In this document: positions 28,574 to 36,556 of the stretch, in pieces | Layout: each line of letters opens with the position of its first letter | How positions within the stretch are numbered: position 1 is the first letter of the stretch | Notes under the pieces: model-generated | Seen by the model: only the letters and a program-made list of their open reading frames with translations | Told to the model about the DNA's origin: nothing | Databases searched by the model: none | Translations under genes and position numbers: made by a program | Assembly (NCBI GenBank): GCA_008690995.1 | Contig: VRMN01000015.1 | Location: forward strand, 62,001 to 126,000 | DNA length: 64,000 bases | Source: Porphyridium purpureum | Taxonomy: Eukaryota; Rhodophyta; Bangiophyceae; Porphyridiales; Porphyridiaceae | Direction: 5' to 3'

Positions 28574-29440
28574 TTATTCGTCGTCCTTTGCGTCGTCCTT
28601 TGCATCCTTCTTCGCCGCCTTCTTCTGTGGCTTCACTTTCTCTTCCTCCGCTTCGGAGCCATCTCCCTTCCTGCCCAGCTTTGTCAGCAGCTTTTCAGCC
28701 AACGCCATTCTCAGCGGGACCGTCTCCTTCTGCAGCATAAAGTACGCCGAAGGATCCTCGGTATTTGCGAATGAGGGCCTGCGGAACTCCATGGCCGGCG
28801 CCTTGTTGCGGATGCGCGCGGGAAAATAGCGTTGGTACGCCGCGTCGTCCAGCGTCTCCGGTTCGCTCTGCGCCGGCGCTTCCGGAGCCACGTAGTTCTT
28901 GGTGGTCGCGCCGGACTTCCAAAATGGCTTGTTGTTAGAGTTGGCCTTGACGCCGTTTGACGCAGCGTCGATCTTCTCAAAGGCGACAGCGACGCGGTTG
29001 GCGCTCAGTGAGATCACCGGCGCCATGTTTCGCCACGAGCTTGGGTAGAAATCCTCGACTGGGTTGCCGGTCTTCTTCACGTAGGCGGGAGCCTGCTCCT
29101 TGGCCTTGTACGTCATTCGCTTTACCGGGTTGAGGGACGCGTACAAGGACATATTTGCCAAGATCCCCATGGCGGCGGCCTGGTCCGCGGCGACTTTCTT
29201 ATCCTCGGTCTTGACCTTGCGGCTCATGTCGGAGCCCTTATCTGTGAGCACGATCTCTGGCGCGACGCTTGTGCCCATGTACTGGTTCTTCTTCGCGGTG
29301 GCCGCCAGTCCCGCCCGTGCGACCGGCAGCACGACCATGGTGGTCGGGCACGCGTGCGTGCGCGCGACAGCCGCTCCTTTCGCCGGCCACGCGCGGCGCT
29401 GCCCGCCGACTCCACATCCCCCAGACACAAACGCAGCCAT
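28574..29440 (-). CDS. Predicted plastid-targeted protein of unknown function
   Basis: 288 residues from ATG 29440. The start MAAFVSGGCGVGG, with an early Phe, resembles red-algal plastid transit peptides; a basic Ala-rich stretch follows, and a mature start near residue 40 is likely. The body has no transmembrane segment; it is rich in Ala, Lys, Asn and Pro, with aromatic clusters such as DFYPSSWRNMAP and NNKPFWKSGATTKNY. The C-terminus is a highly charged Lys/Asp/Glu tail (AAKKDAKDDAKDDE). Phycobilisome linkers and gamma subunits of red algae share this kind of size and N-terminus, so a light-harvesting accessory role is one guess, but I see no diagnostic motif. Converges with the Smr-domain gene (129 bp apart). 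Confidence 0.65.
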   Translation of the reverse strand: MAAFVSGGCGVGGQRRAWPAKGAAVARTHACPTTMVVLPVARAGLAATAKKNQYMGTSVAPEIVLTDKGSDMSRKVKTEDKKVAADQAAAMGILANMSLYASLNPVKRMTYKAKEQAPAYVKKTGNPVEDFYPSSWRNMAPVISLSANRVAVAFEKIDAASNGVKANSNNKPFWKSGATTKNYVAPEAPAQSEPETLDDAAYQRYFPARIRNKAPAMEFRRPSFANTEDPSAYFMLQKETVPLRMALAEKLLTKLGRKGDGSEAEEEKVKPQKKAAKKDAKDDAKDDE

Positions 29441-29882
29441 CTCTCTGTATCTCTGTACCTCAGTCTCTCTCAGTCTCTCTCTCTCTCTCTCTTTCCGGCC
29501 ACAATCTCTCGTCGTCCGCACCTTCTGCCGCACTCAGCCTGCCCGTCTCTCTCACCACTGCCCTTCATCTCCTCAGATTCTCTCTCTCTCTCATCTCCGC
29601 ATCTCGCGCACGCCAAAATCACAAAACCGCACGAAAATCTCAAAACCGCCGCGCGCCACTATCGGAAAAAAAAAGTACACCTGAAAAACCAGTCGCGCTC
29701 GGTCGGTCCCAGTGTACATGCACTGTACACCTTCTTGCCACTGTACACGCTGTACCTTCTGCAATCGGTTGCGATGAGCGTCGGCCGAACCGAACCGAAC
29801 CGACCTGAGCCGAAAAGGGAATCGGGTTGGCGAAAGCCAGTGCGGGGAGAGCCGACACAATGATGGGAGACCACGGGACGGA
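29441..29882. promoter_or_regulatory. Promoter region of the plastid-targeted protein gene
   Basis: 442 bp. A (CT)n run at about 29461-29493 gives a GA-rich sense leader for the minus-strand gene. ACTGTAC occurs at 29722-29728 and 29740-29746, with related TGTAC words on either side. A CCGAA-type 5-bp repeat lies at 29785-29800. Confidence 0.45.
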
Positions 29883-29978
29883 GGAACGTCGGAACGTCGG
29901 AACGTCGGAACGTCAGAACGTCGGAACGTCGGAACGTCAGAACGTCGGAACGTCGGAACGTCAGAACGTCGGAACGTC
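29883..29978. repeat. 8-bp tandem repeat array, 12 units of GGAACGTC/AGAACGTC
   Basis: Twelve contiguous 8-bp units fill exactly 96 bp. Eight units start with G and four with A, in the order GGGG A GG A GG A G, so a 24-bp higher-order unit (G, G, A) has been duplicated as a block. The array sits 96 bp from the left end of the Tc1-like transposon. Confidence 0.95.
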
Positions 29979-30074
29979 AGAATCCCGGCATGCCGGAAGC
30001 GCGCGCGTTGAGGTTGGGCGGGAGAGGAGGCCGGCAGCTTTCGTGGGTGGGGGGATCCGAGCTTGCCTGGTGTA

Positions 30075-30104
30075 AGGTGCGACCAAATCGGATAGGGGAC
30101 AGTA
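30075..30104 (+). repeat. Left terminal inverted repeat of the Tc1-like element (outer DR)
   Basis: Begins AGGTGCGACC and carries GGATAGGGGACAGTA; pairs with 31484-31513 at 28 of 30 positions. Confidence 0.93.
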
Positions 30105-30189
30105 CCTTTTTCCAAGTTTTACTAGTAAAATGATCTGCTTTACTATAAAAAGGAAAGAGGTCCGGTGAAAAGGGAATGTGGAAGAGGTC

Positions 30190-30207
30190 AAAACGGATAG
30201 GGGACAC
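30190..30207 (+). repeat. Inner direct repeat, left end of Tc1-like element
   Basis: AAAACGGATAGGGGACAC, sharing the CGGATAGGGGACA core with the outer repeat about 105 bp away; likely a second transposase-binding site. Confidence 0.85.
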
Positions 30208-30334
30208 GACACAGTTCCAGCCATTGCTCAGCAATAAAAGGTCGGAATCGGTCGCCGTTTCCTTGTGCGTATGCGCCTCAAAGATGCGCACAGTTGAATA
30301 TGCGTTTCGGCAGAGACGCGTTCAAATTGACCGG

Positions 30335-31015
30335 TTAAGGCTGGTCCAAAGTCTCCCAAACCAGTAAGATGGTATTTTTCAGCTCTAGCACCATCTGACA
30401 CTCCCTTGCACCCACGTAAACCTTGGGCGCTGGTATCTCCCACATGTTCTCGATGACATTGAGGTCCGGCGAGTATGCTGGCCAGTCTCGAAGCTCCACA
30501 TTCTTGTCATTCATGAAATTCTTAGCCAGGCGGCTTTTGTACACCAGCGCGATATCCTGGAGAAAAACCATGTTCGGGTCCACCATCTGACGGCAGCGGT
30601 CCAGCACGCCGTCATTCTGAAGCATGGAAACACAATTGGCAGCGGCGAAGATCCTGTGAATGAGTTGAAAGTGAACATCTCCTGTCACAAAAATGGCGCA
30701 CCAAACAGTGCATCGACCGCCGCCCAAATGTCACGACCAAACGTTTGAAAGATCGTTCGTACGCTCAAGCCACGTCATGTGGATAGCATCTGGCCCATCC
30801 AGATTGCACTTTATTTCGTCCCTGAACACAACTGTGGCCCAATTCATTTGTTCCAGCTCATGCCGTTTTGTCAAGGCCAGCCTTTTGAGGTCGAATTTGA
30901 GTGTCAGCGGTACGTGAGCTGGATTTCTCCCGCGCGCACTGGTTAAGCTCATTGCTGTCCTGATTGCCATTGAATTTAGGATCCGAATTACGCGGTAAAT
31001 GCGTTGTGTAGCACA
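30335..31015 (-). pseudogene. Tc1/mariner transposase pseudogene
   Basis: The minus-strand frame reads a Tc1-type DDE transposase. Recognisable parts, in order: end of the N-terminal helix-turn-helix (QRIYRVIRIL), the first acidic motif in ATVVFRDEIKCNLDGPD, the GGGRCTVWCAIF strand, the second Asp in MVFLQDIALVY, and the third acidic position in WPAYSPDLNVIENMWEI. The frame carries one in-frame stop near 30731-30733, just before the GGG strand. The N-terminal DNA-binding part is incomplete upstream of about 31015. No functional protein is expected. Confidence 0.9.
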
Positions 31016-31360
31016 ACTTTGCCGGCCATTATTTACGGGCCGAATCCTTTTGATGTCATAAATCTTGATTTTTCATGCCTTTGTGCGGTTTGGAGCGTCC
31101 GCAGAAGCGAAACTATGTACGTGTACGATGGGAGCATCTACCTAGAACAAATCGCAATGCATAGAGCACCTAATGTGTGTCACAATGGCTCTCACTTTTT
31201 GTCCCACTCCCAAAGGCCCTGAAAGTGTCATATCTTCTCATCCGAGGGGTCAATATTGCGATTTTTGGTATCGAAATGAAGCTCTTCACGAGTTTTGCTC
31301 GATGCACTTCTCTTCACTTCCTTTCCTTCATTTATTTCCGAGATATAAGGCTTCCCGTGA

Positions 31361-31378
31361 GTGTCCCCTATCCGTTTT
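31361..31378 (-). repeat. Inner direct repeat, right end of Tc1-like element
   Basis: Exact reverse complement of the left inner repeat over 18 bp, about 120 bp inside the right outer repeat. Confidence 0.85.
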
Positions 31379-31483
31379 GTGCAACAAATTTCTTGCATTC
31401 CGGCACCACCCGCCCGCCCCAAATTATGTTCCTAGTAGAAAGTCAAAATTTAATATGAACTGTCTAATTTTTCTTCGAAATTT

Positions 31484-31513
31484 TACTGTCCCCTATCCGT
31501 TCTGGTCGCACCT
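31484..31513 (-). repeat. Right terminal inverted repeat of the Tc1-like element
   Basis: Reverse complement begins AGGTGCGACC; ends next to TA at 31514-31515. Confidence 0.93.
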
Positions 31514-31515
31514 TA

Positions 31516-31958
31516 TATTGTTCACATGGTTGCTGCCGCTGAGGAGTTGAGAATCTTCGGCGCAGTGTGGACGCTGCGGATGATGTACTGCTGTGGCTTT
31601 GCGGGTGTTCAGCGTGGGCGGGAGCGTTTGGGCGTCGGTTTTCGTGGTCGGAGTTCCATTGTGAGCGAGTGCATGTACAGTGTGTACAGTCCGCACGGGC
31701 AGGTGACGCGCCGCCACGTCGGCGTGGGATTTTTTTGGTGGTGGTGGTTGGAGTGTGTGTGTGGATAGAGAGAGAGAGAGAGAGAAGAGGAAGAAGAGCT
31801 GGGGGATGGGTTGGAGTGGTGGAGTCTGACTCGGAACGTCATTCGAGATACACGTTAGAAAGCACCGCATGCGTGCGTGGTAGGACTGAGGAAGTGCAGA
31901 TTGGTGCCGTTTCGCCGGTGAAGCGGGAGAACAGGTCGGCACGCGCGCTCGGGTGAGA
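31516..31958. promoter_or_regulatory. Promoter region of the multi-pass membrane protein gene
   Basis: 443 bp. Two GTACAGT motifs nine bases apart (31675-31681, 31684-31690) and a (GA)n microsatellite (about 31766-31790) in the sense-strand leader, about 270 bp and 170 bp upstream of the ATG. No other gene-like feature. Confidence 0.5.
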
Positions 31959-32813
31959 ATGTCGGCGCAGTCTGCTCAGTCGGCGTATGGCAGTGTGGGC
32001 AAGCAGCAGCAAGCAATGGGGTCAGGGAACGTGGACTCTGCCGCCGCGCGCGTCGGCGCGGCGCTGAATGTGGCCGTCGTCACGTTGCTGTACGGAGTGG
32101 CCGTCGCGCTCTTTTCCGCACAATTGGTGAGAGCCTGGCGAGAAGTGCCGCTCACCAACGCCCTGGGCGTCGTCGCGCGGAACAAGTACGCAGTTTCAGC
32201 ACTCGTGGACTACGTGGCAGGCGTCTCGTTCACCGCTTTGTACATTCTTTTCGTGGAGGAGCAAGTGGTGCCCGCGGTGGTCATTTCGATGTTGTCCATC
32301 TCGCTCGGCAACCCAGTCCTTCTCATCTACACCCTAGTTAGGGTTTGGAAGTTCGGGTCGGTCTCTTCCGGTATCCTGCGCCAACGCACCTTGTCCACTG
32401 ATGGCAGCACGACGGGTCGCGGCGGCGTGCCGGGACTCATCCCTCCGAAATTCAGCCGTGTGGTTTCACTCGTTGTGCTGTCGTTTTACGTCGTGCTATT
32501 CGTGATTTTTGTCCTGGTATGCGTAGATGCGCTGCAAACACAGCCCATGCGCGCCGGATTTGCATACATCATGAGCCATGGATGGGCTTTGACGACATGG
32601 GTGGACGTGCTTTTGGGAATCATGTTTGTGATGAGCCACGTCGCTGTGCAGCGTACGTTGAGCGTGCTTCAAATCATCTGCATTTGGATTGCGCTCGCGC
32701 TGTTTGGACACGGAGTCACTCTTCTGTATGGCATTCACCTGTGCTTTCTGAGCCTCGCCCAGCCCGGCCGGTCACTTGCAGAGGCATTCACAGAATCAGC
32801 AGAACAAGAATAG
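31959..32813 (+). CDS. Multi-pass membrane protein, possibly DUF1475-like
   Basis: 284 residues from ATG 31959. After a Ser/Gln-rich N-terminus there are about seven hydrophobic segments: AALNVAVVTLLYGVAVALF, DYVAGVSFTALYILFV, VVPAVVISMLSISLGNPVLL, VVSLVVLSFYVVLFVIFVLV, TWVDVLLGIMFVMSHVAV, LQIICIWIALALFGHGVTLL and a final short one. The DYVAG..LYILFVEE block followed by a Gly-containing helix and YTLVRVWK resembles the plant DUF1475 family, but the match is from memory and weak. No transporter or enzyme motif is seen. Function unknown. Confidence 0.72.
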   Translation: MSAQSAQSAYGSVGKQQQAMGSGNVDSAAARVGAALNVAVVTLLYGVAVALFSAQLVRAWREVPLTNALGVVARNKYAVSALVDYVAGVSFTALYILFVEEQVVPAVVISMLSISLGNPVLLIYTLVRVWKFGSVSSGILRQRTLSTDGSTTGRGGVPGLIPPKFSRVVSLVVLSFYVVLFVIFVLVCVDALQTQPMRAGFAYIMSHGWALTTWVDVLLGIMFVMSHVAVQRTLSVLQIICIWIALALFGHGVTLLYGIHLCFLSLAQPGRSLAEAFTESAEQE

Positions 32814-33793
32814 TGCTCGAAGCGATCCGGAGTTGATGTAAAGAAAGAACGGGACACACGAGTGTAGCCTGAATAGTCTCACAGAAGCATGTGGACAAAC
32901 TTGCGTTGTCGCTTCACGCCTTCCACAGATTCTGCACCGTGTCACCGTACGAGCGACACCATCAGAGAGCGTGACCAGGCAATCCGGTTTCAAATTCAGG
33001 ATGCATGAGCTTTCCGCTTGGCCAAGCGGTCAGCGAACGGCCGATGCCGGTGCTGCGTTCCGAGGGTCACTTTGCTTGCAGCTTTTGAGACGTATACAAT
33101 GCAGCTCGTGTGAGATACTTGCGACGCAGGTTCCCCAGCGCAAGACGCTTCGTCCGGCAAAACCCGGAATGCCATCCTCTGTAGAGTCGGCTGCCTAACC
33201 GTCGAGGCATGCCGAGATGAGATTGCACGAATGTGGGCGTTCAAAGGCGCGCCCTCCACATATGCAGGACGCCTCACCTGCCTGACGCGATGCCACCGCC
33301 AACGCGCTCCAGCTCCCATGCTGCGTGGCAGCGCGCAACACCACGCACGCGCCACGTGCGCCAAGCGCCACTGTACTTTCGCATTCTAATTCGAGCTGAT
33401 TTGATAGCAAGTTGCGTTTGACCCCGGCCTGCAGATTTTCCGCAAAAAGCATGAGGGAAAACCCAACGAATAAATCAACCGAATCAAGCCGATAAGCCGA
33501 TAAGCCGTTATCCTGTTATTAGGAATGGATACCGATCTTCGTAGTTGAAACGAACAGTCGAAGGGGGGGGGAGGGGACGGATAAACCGGTTTGGATCGTG
33601 AGCCGGTTTATATGAAAACGAGCATGTTTAGATAGAAGGAATCTGTAGTGCGTTGGTGATTTTGAGTCGAGGTGGTTGAGGGGAGCGGGATTTCGGTGAC
33701 AAACGCAACTGGGTGGGAGTAGACTTGGAAGAAGGGGAAGAAGGAAGGGGAAGCGGGGAAGGGGAGGGGTAGAAGGAGGGAACGGGGGATAAG
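32814..33793. promoter_or_regulatory. Intergenic interval with repeats, promoter of the first BAR-like gene
   Basis: 980 bp. Contains ACTGTAC at 33370-33376, short GATAAGCC tandem units at 33491-33506 (with degenerate flanking units), a G-run at 33562-33571, two CCGGTTT words with TTTATATG near 33582-33613 (TATA-like, about 180 bp upstream of the ATG), and a GA-rich leader 33725-33790. No convincing gene. Confidence 0.45.
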
Positions 33794-34582
33794 ATGGCGA
33801 TGGACGGGATCATCGGCTCGCTGGGCATGCAGGTGAAAGTCACCGTGGGGAATGAGTACGCCGAGTTCAAGACGTGGCATGATCGCACCGAACTGAACAA
33901 GAAGCTGGCCATGGGCGTCAAGAAGACGGGCGCCGAGATGGCAAAGTCGTTCTCCACCATGAGCACGTCGTTGGAAAACTACGTCGCGACAATGGAAAAG
34001 GCGTACCCGAAATCGGACGACTTGCGCGAGCTCATCAAGCACACGGTGGAGAAGGCGGGCCAGCTCGAGACCGCGTGGCACACGCCAAAGCACGACTTTG
34101 CCAAGGAAATCGACGCGTTCCTCAACGAGATCATCCAGGTTGAGAAGGGCTGGCAGAATCTGCAAAAGACATACGACGCTTTTCACAAAATGAAGAAGGA
34201 CCACGAAAAGGTCGTAGCCAAGGGCGACGAATCGAAAATTACCAGCAGCCAGCACACGCTCGACTCGAAGAAGCAAGACTTTGAAGGTCAGATGCAGAGC
34301 TCAATTGAGAAAATGAAAACTGTCGATGCCAAGCGGCAGCCGTTGTTCGATTTCGTGCTTGCGGCCGTGAGCGGCAACGTCAAGCAGCGCTGCGCGACTT
34401 TCCGCGAGTCGCTTCAGCACTCGCTCAACTTTGCGGTCAACGGAATCAATGAATGCGAGAACAAGAACCTTCTTGACTTCGACACCGAAAAAATGCTTTC
34501 TACACCAATCCCTGATCTCGGCCAGACGGCGGTTGTCATGAAGCTCAAAGAGGATAACTCTTGGTGCAAGGTCGACGAGTAG
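33794..34582 (+). CDS. BAR-domain-like protein A
   Basis: 262 residues, almost entirely helical, with long amphipathic heptad stretches (for example IIQVEKGWQNLQKTYDAFHKMKKDHEKV). Composition and length fit a BAR-type dimeric coiled-coil module that senses or bends membranes. It is homologous to the convergent protein B at 35296-36075: both have an Lys/Glu-rich first helix and the motif YP-x2-DDLR at nearly the same residue (71 here, 69 there), followed by a second long helix. No SH3, PH or other adaptor domain is attached. Family assignment is by pattern, not by search. Confidence 0.75.
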   Translation: MAMDGIIGSLGMQVKVTVGNEYAEFKTWHDRTELNKKLAMGVKKTGAEMAKSFSTMSTSLENYVATMEKAYPKSDDLRELIKHTVEKAGQLETAWHTPKHDFAKEIDAFLNEIIQVEKGWQNLQKTYDAFHKMKKDHEKVVAKGDESKITSSQHTLDSKKQDFEGQMQSSIEKMKTVDAKRQPLFDFVLAAVSGNVKQRCATFRESLQHSLNFAVNGINECENKNLLDFDTEKMLSTPIPDLGQTAVVMKLKEDNSWCKVDE

Positions 34583-35295
34583 AAACACCGAAATGAAGCA
34601 GGAGAACGGTAGACGCTCGGCATCTTGTGAAGATACTTTGGTCCAATATGGTCAGCCCCACGTGATCTTTGCGTGGTTTCTATTTTTCGTTCGCGCATTG
34701 CGTATGGGCTCATTGTGACTGCGCACGGGTGCGCTGCTCGACCGCCCGGGCATATCCGAGGCACGCAGTGTGGCGGCCCTTTCCCACTCTGCCTTTTTTG
34801 GTCTTGTGGCGTGACCTTGCGCGCGCGCGCGCGGACGACTTTTTTGAATTTTTTTTCCGTAGTACGCATTTTGGTTTACTCCGTAGCGTACGACAGGAGC
34901 TTTCTCTGTCAGAAGTGCGGCGCTCTCGACGCGTGTTTTTCTTCTTCTTCTTCTGTTGTTTCGATGCTTACCAGGGAACTTAGTGGCAGAAATAAATCCA
35001 CCTCAAACTTGAACCAGACGGACATAGGGCAGAATGAGGTGCAAAGTCTCGAAACCTTTCTATATCAATTGCAAGGGCAAGGTGCCGAGGATTTAATCAA
35101 AGTTGGTTTTTCTTCCATTTATAATTTTCCCTTTTACCCAGCAGCGGGAATCGACGAGCTTCCAGCGGCGAGGGCCGCATTCGGCTTCAGAAGGAACTAC
35201 AACACATGGTGGTATTCGACAGCCACCCACAGCACAAGTCACCCCTCGGTCTGTAGCACGTGTCGAGGATGAATCCAGCGGCGGGAAATCGCTTC
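34583..35295. other. Convergent 3' interval between the two BAR-like genes
   Basis: 713 bp. A (GC)n tract lies at about 34818-34833 and AATAAA-like sequence near 34990. Several small frames, none convincing. No repeat shared between the two gene ends was noticed. Confidence 0.4.
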
Positions 35296-36075
35296 TTACA
35301 AGGCCACACCCGTTGCGAGCTCTCGAGGCAGCCTGGCGCCCTTGCTGGGTGTATGCAGGTTCTCGTCTCCACGGATCGAGGCGATATTCAGGTTGACCAG
35401 GTCTTTCTCGCAAGATTTGGCGTACGCATTGACTGGCCCGATCTTTGCTTTGAGGTGGTCCATGTGCATTCCGTGCGCGAGCCAGTATGAAACAAAAGCC
35501 GCTCGGAACACCTCCTTTCGCTTCGCGTAAAATTGCTTCTGGTGCTGGATGACAGTCTCCACATTCTGTTCATAGCTTAGCTTGGCCTCATCAAACTTTG
35601 TGGCGTTGCGCAGGATTCTTTCCTCGTCTGGGCGGCGCGCCTTCTCCAAGTCGTCGCACTTTTTCCTGTACATCTCGAACTCGGTCTTGGCGTCCGTGAG
35701 CTGCTTGTATTCACTTTCCAGAGTCTTGTACTCTGCGAGGAATGCTTTGACCTGCTTGTTGATCGCGACGTACGTAGAGCTTTCACGAGATTGGGCCGCC
35801 GACCGTTCAACTTCTGCCGTGACCTCCACCGCGGTCTTGGCAATCTTGCGCAAGTCGTCATCATCTGGATAGAGATTCGCAAAGTTCTCAGCGGTCTGCT
35901 TCTGCTCGGCAAACAGCGTCTGCCAGTGCATCTCGGCCTTGTCCAGTTGCGTTGCGCTCTCTGTCAGAGTCTTGACCATGTTTGCGATCCTCTGCTTGAG
36001 CTCGAGGAACTCTTCGTGCTCTGGCTCGGCCTTTGCCGCCACCTTGAACGACGCCTTTTTGATAGAATGCAACAT
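35296..36075 (-). CDS. BAR-domain-like protein B
   Basis: 259 residues, start ATG 36075 (MLHSIKKASFKV). Helical throughout, with charged heptads (LKQRIANMVKTLTESATQLDK, EEERI-type blocks) and an amphipathic basic N-terminus that could insert in membranes. Shares the YPDDDDLR motif (residue 69) and overall layout with protein A, indicating an old tail-to-tail duplication. A TATATAA box lies at 36232-36238 on the minus strand, 157 bp upstream, and a CT run (GA on the sense strand) at about 36262-36290. Membrane-curvature function is inferred. Confidence 0.75.
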   Translation of the reverse strand: MLHSIKKASFKVAAKAEPEHEEFLELKQRIANMVKTLTESATQLDKAEMHWQTLFAEQKQTAENFANLYPDDDDLRKIAKTAVEVTAEVERSAAQSRESSTYVAINKQVKAFLAEYKTLESEYKQLTDAKTEFEMYRKKCDDLEKARRPDEERILRNATKFDEAKLSYEQNVETVIQHQKQFYAKRKEVFRAAFVSYWLAHGMHMDHLKAKIGPVNAYAKSCEKDLVNLNIASIRGDENLHTPSKGARLPRELATGVAL

Positions 36076-36556
36076 CCTGCCTTCGAGTCAGGACAAGTGA
36101 TGAACCTCTGTCTCTGCAGTTGAGCTGTCTCCCACGCACCGCACAGCCGCAACAACTGTCCAACTTCCCCAGTCCTCGTTGTGCCTCGCCGCTAGTCAAA
36201 CCTCTCCACCCAAGTACCTTGCTCACCGCGCTTATATATCTCCTGTAGCCTGTCCGTGCGCCTTCTCTGTCTCTTTCTCTCTCTCTCTCGCACTCCATCC
36301 ATGCCAGACTGCCTGCGTGTGCGACGCGCATCCAAATGGCAAACGCCAGGGTTTCAAAAATTTCAAAACGGAACCGCGCCGTTACACTTCCTTCAAATCT
36401 GCGTTCTTTTGGTATGAACTTGTGTGCGTGGAAACCCTAATTTCACACCGCCCTCGGCACGCCCGTTTTTCCAGCTCGAAGGGTTCGGCCCGTGCGCGCA
36501 GAAATGCAGGATTTCAAGGTCATCATAGATGTACAGTGCGGACTGAACCGCCCCGC
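36076..36556. promoter_or_regulatory. Promoter of BAR-like gene B and 3' flank of UTP10
   Basis: 481 bp with TATATAA (minus strand, 36232-36238), a GA-type microsatellite in the sense leader (36262-36290) and GTACAGT at 36531-36537. No further gene seen. Confidence 0.5.

Larger units (their letters stand above)
30075..31513 (-). mobile_element. Decayed Tc1/mariner DNA transposon with IR/DR ends
   Basis: About 1.44 kb bounded by 30-bp terminal inverted repeats (30075-30104 and 31484-31513, 28 of 30 matching) and flanked by the TA dinucleotide (30073-30074, 31514-31515), the target duplication of this superfamily. Each end holds a second internal copy of the core GGATAGGGGACA (left 30190-30207, right 31361-31378, an exact 18-bp inverted match). 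The ends therefore follow the inverted-repeat/direct-repeat plan of Sleeping Beauty-like Tc1 elements. The minus strand encodes a degraded transposase. The element looks non-autonomous. Confidence 0.93.

Noticed and set aside
29883-29978. CRISPR-like direct repeats
   Set aside because: Units are contiguous 8-mers with no spacers; eukaryotic context; simple tandem repeat.
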